A stretch of 64,000 nt of DNA, taken from positions 1,512,001 to 1,576,000 of the forward strand of contig JAQFVV010000003.1 of the NCBI GenBank assembly GCA_028023455.1. The letters run 5' to 3'. Of this stretch, positions 62,025 through 64,000 are shown piece after piece. The translations under genes were made by a program, and so were the position numbers. Source of the DNA: Epiperipatus broadwayi (taxonomy: Eukaryota; Onychophora; Udeonychophora; Euonychophora; Peripatidae). Numbering within the stretch: the stretch's first letter is position 1; the number at the start of each line of letters is the position of its first letter. Under the pieces are notes generated by a model. That model did not search any database. It worked only from the letters and a program-made list of their open reading frames with translations, and was not told the origin of the DNA.

Positions 62025-62060
62025 CTGATGAAAACCAGTCCTCTGGTTGAAATATAATAT
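62025..62060 (+). ncRNA. Penelope-type hammerhead motif, near-canonical boxes
   Basis: CTGATGA is at 62025-62031. A perfect six-pair stem II follows, AACCAG (62033-62038) with CTGGTT (62043-62048) and loop TCCT, then GAAA (62049-62052). One extra A at 62032 sits between the first box and stem II. Stem III would be AT-only (ATA ... TAT). The word order CTGATGA-AACCAG-CTGGTT-GAAA resembles hammerheads in the 3' parts of Penelope-like elements, but no Penelope coding sequence is adjacent here. Confidence 0.55.
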
Positions 62061-62556
62061 TATTTATTGGATTTATAAGTCTTTTATATATATTGTAACG
62101 ATATATAAATATGTCGTTACATTTATTTAAAATAAAAACTTAAAAGTTCGCAAATAAAAAGAAAAAACTAAACGCTAAAATTAAAATGTTTGTTAAACAT
62201 ATATATATTCGCACAGATGCTAAACTTTAAAAATATTGTTTTCATAAATAAAAAAATAAAAAAGTATTTGAAAGTATTTTTTTTAATAAAAAAATACCAG
62301 ATTGAAATATAAAAATATTTTAATAAAAAAATAACGTAAGTTAAAGTAAAAACAGGTATTAATTAATTCCTGTAATCTGTAAATGGAAATGATTGTTTAT
62401 TAATTATCTAAAAGCTGTGTAATTAAAAAGTCAGATGAAAAGTTAGATAAGAGAAGAAAGAAATTTTAGCTTGACCAATGGAAGCACTAAGCCTTGGCTC
62501 GGACCCTAACGAAAGTGATAGACTAGTGACGTTTTGTTCATTGAACCCATGTGGAT

Positions 62557-62568
62557 AATATAAAAAGG
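62557..62568 (+). promoter_or_regulatory. TATA box-like site
   Basis: AATATAAAAAGG in a segment clearly richer in G and C than its surroundings, followed about 25-40 bases later by GGACAGTTCCAGCGTTGTG. It could be the start of a transcript. Confidence 0.4.
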
Positions 62569-62609
62569 GAAATACAGTTTTTTCGGACAGTTCCAGCGTT
62601 GTGTGTTTG

Positions 62610-62645
62610 AGAGATGTGGTATGACGCACATACCACACTCTCTAT
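62610..62645. other. Hairpin in the leader-like segment
   Basis: GTGGTATG (62616-62623) and CATACCAC (62629-62636) pair perfectly around the loop ACGCA. A second short stem GAGA/TCTC lies just outside. Confidence 0.7.
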
Positions 62646-63098
62646 AAAAAAAAATGAAAAGACTGTGATACCTTGAACCAGCTATTGCCATCTCCAGAAC
62701 ATTACCTTCCAACGGAGGCGTCGCAGGAATTGAAAGCAGAGGCCTGGACTCTTAAAATCAATTAAGAACTTTCGTCAAGTTTTACAAATTGATAAACAAT
62801 CCAACTGAAATGTTAAAACGGACTCTTATCTGACTTTTGTGAGTTTTTAAATCAAATTAATAATGTTTAATTTTATATGTTTCCTGATTGATAAACATCA
62901 TTTCCATTTTTTTTTTCTTATTGTAAAGATGATTTAAATGTATGAAATTTAAGTTGTTTATAGACACTTGCATGGATTCGTTTGCGGTTAATTATATTTT
63001 GGTTTTCATATTAGATCAAAATATATAGACATTCGATAAATAATGATACCTTACGGTGAGTATCTAAAATGTATTTATTCGGATGTCTTTTAAGTTAT

Positions 63099-64000
63099 TG
63101 GTGACAACGCAAGTATCTTATGGTGAATACTATTGGGTTACTTATAAGTTTCCCTCTGCGATTGTCGGTATCAATAATTTTGTATTTTGATCGTTTATGT
63201 TTATTTTGAAATGTTTTTGACCGTGGAATCTATGTAATCGATCTATACCCAACATTTTTAAACAAATCTGTGTGAACGTATTTAAATGTTAAAATTAAGT
63301 CGGGCGTGAATGGCTATATAGTTTTGTAAAGTTGTATTAAGGGAGGGTAATCTTAGGTTATTCATTTCGTAGTTGAATTGGTTCAATGGATTGGATATAT
63401 TTGTGTAATTAGTAGATGTAGTATGAGGTCCACTATGGGCAGGATTATAGATATACGCCACACACCCTCTGTTTGCCTATGGATGGGTTTGTAAGTCGGC
63501 AGAAGACCGCAGTCCATTCCTATGGAGTTTTTTGTTTATTGATCTACTTGCCAACAGATGTCACATTCCTGTTGGTGGAGAGTCAATCTCTTCTCTATTT
63601 CTACTTATTGTTCAGATGTACATTCCTGACAATATAGTATTTTGTGTTGTCGTATCATGCTACATTGAATACATGAATGTATCAGATGGATTGGCGCCAG
63701 TTGATTGCGAAATTTGTTGCCTAAGGTTAAATCAGGGAAGAATATTTTCCTTTCAAATGCAGACCTATGTAGTCCATTCATACTCGACCCTCTAAATAAA
63801 TAGTAAACTCATTATTTGCAATCTACTTAAATTTAGAATTAAAGATCAATATAAAATTATAAACGTTAAATTTATTCCTCAAAATTTAAATATTATTTTA
63901 TATGTGCGTAAATAAATATTTTTATGTGTTAATTTCTGGCAGTGGCTTTTATTCTTTTATATTTAAGATATAAAATTTATATTTTATTATCTCTGCTACT
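63099..64000. other. Less AT-rich tail of the window, no gene recognised
   Basis: Base composition is closer to balanced than elsewhere. The 87-codon plus frame at 63532-63795 (MFIDLLANRCHIPVGGES...) has a hydrophobic stretch (about residues 20-46) but no family I know. TTGGCGCCAGTTG at 63690-63702 resembles a retroelement primer-binding site, but no LTR end precedes it. Confidence 0.3.

Larger units (their letters stand above)
62094..63098 (+). mobile_element. Possible LTR-retrotransposon LTR (5' end visible, 3' end uncertain)
   Basis: TGTAACGA at 62094-62101 with TCGTTACA at 62114-62121 forms a terminal palindrome of the kind that opens many Gypsy-type LTRs (TGTAACG...). About 460 bp on lies a TATA box (AATATAAAAAGG, 62557-62568), followed by a less AT-rich leader-like segment. 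At 63099-63115 TATTGGTGACAACGC resembles a primer-binding site starting TGG. I see no gag or pol frame before 64000 and cannot confirm the LTR's 3' end. A host promoter and first exon is the main alternative. Confidence 0.3.

Noticed and set aside
63532-63795. Small membrane protein gene
   Set aside because: The 87-codon frame has a hydrophobic stretch but no family match, no clear start context and no homologue recognisable by eye.

Overview
This is eukaryotic, almost certainly metazoan, nuclear DNA. It is very AT-rich (by eye about three quarters A+T), gene-poor and full of decayed transposons and microsatellites. I see no intact host gene, no bacterial gene and no bona fide tRNA or rRNA gene. 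Nearly all open frames of 60-100 codons are chance frames or transposon debris. The repeat mix is Penelope-like (GIY-YIG) elements, RTE-type and Jockey-like LINEs, tRNA-derived SINEs, hammerhead-bearing short retroelements, a SPIN-like hAT MITE and TA-flanked MITEs. That mix points to an invertebrate animal such as a flatworm or mollusc, but I cannot name the species.

Layout. 1-1.6 kb: an inverted pair of Penelope-like element (PLE) fragments, one carrying the GIY-YIG nuclease and a decayed 3' hammerhead. 3.3-3.5 kb: a hammerhead/tRNA-like SINE. 5.7-6.2 kb: 3' end of a LINE on the minus strand. 7.0-7.7 kb: a 74-bp tandem duplication and a tRNA-derived SINE. 9.99-15.02 kb: a 5-kb palindromic satellite of 322-bp monomers, about eight per arm, inverted at about 12,680. 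17.4-18.9 kb: an RTE reverse transcriptase relic and pieces of an unnamed foldback repeat. 20.3 kb: a SPIN-like hAT MITE with the 8-bp duplication CTCTAGAG. 22.3-22.7 kb: a hammerhead core at the apex of a ~100-bp-arm palindrome, followed by a second tRNA-like relic. 24.3 kb: RTE endonuclease fragment. 25.5 kb: a young SINE with a perfect 15-bp target duplication. 26.3-26.8 kb: a hAT-type zinc-finger/transposase relic. 29.4-30.4 kb: a widely spaced inverted pair.

37.1-38.9 kb: an RTE endonuclease relic followed by two MITEs in series. 39-44 kb: microsatellites and a foldback element. 47.2-51.0 kb: an RTE relic split by an 866-bp insertion with a 9-bp target duplication, then a long broken LINE. 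52.4-55 kb: a head-to-head pair of hammerhead SINEs, a TA-flanked MITE and a SINE tail. 58.2-60.7 kb: a stretch with almost no C on this strand. 62.0-64 kb: a Penelope-type hammerhead motif and a more GC-rich segment with LTR-like and promoter-like features. The long stretches between hold only AT-rich sequence in which I recognise nothing.

The strongest themes are self-cleaving RNA motifs tied to retroelements (at least two architectures), large palindromes, and a probable horizontally transferred hAT MITE.
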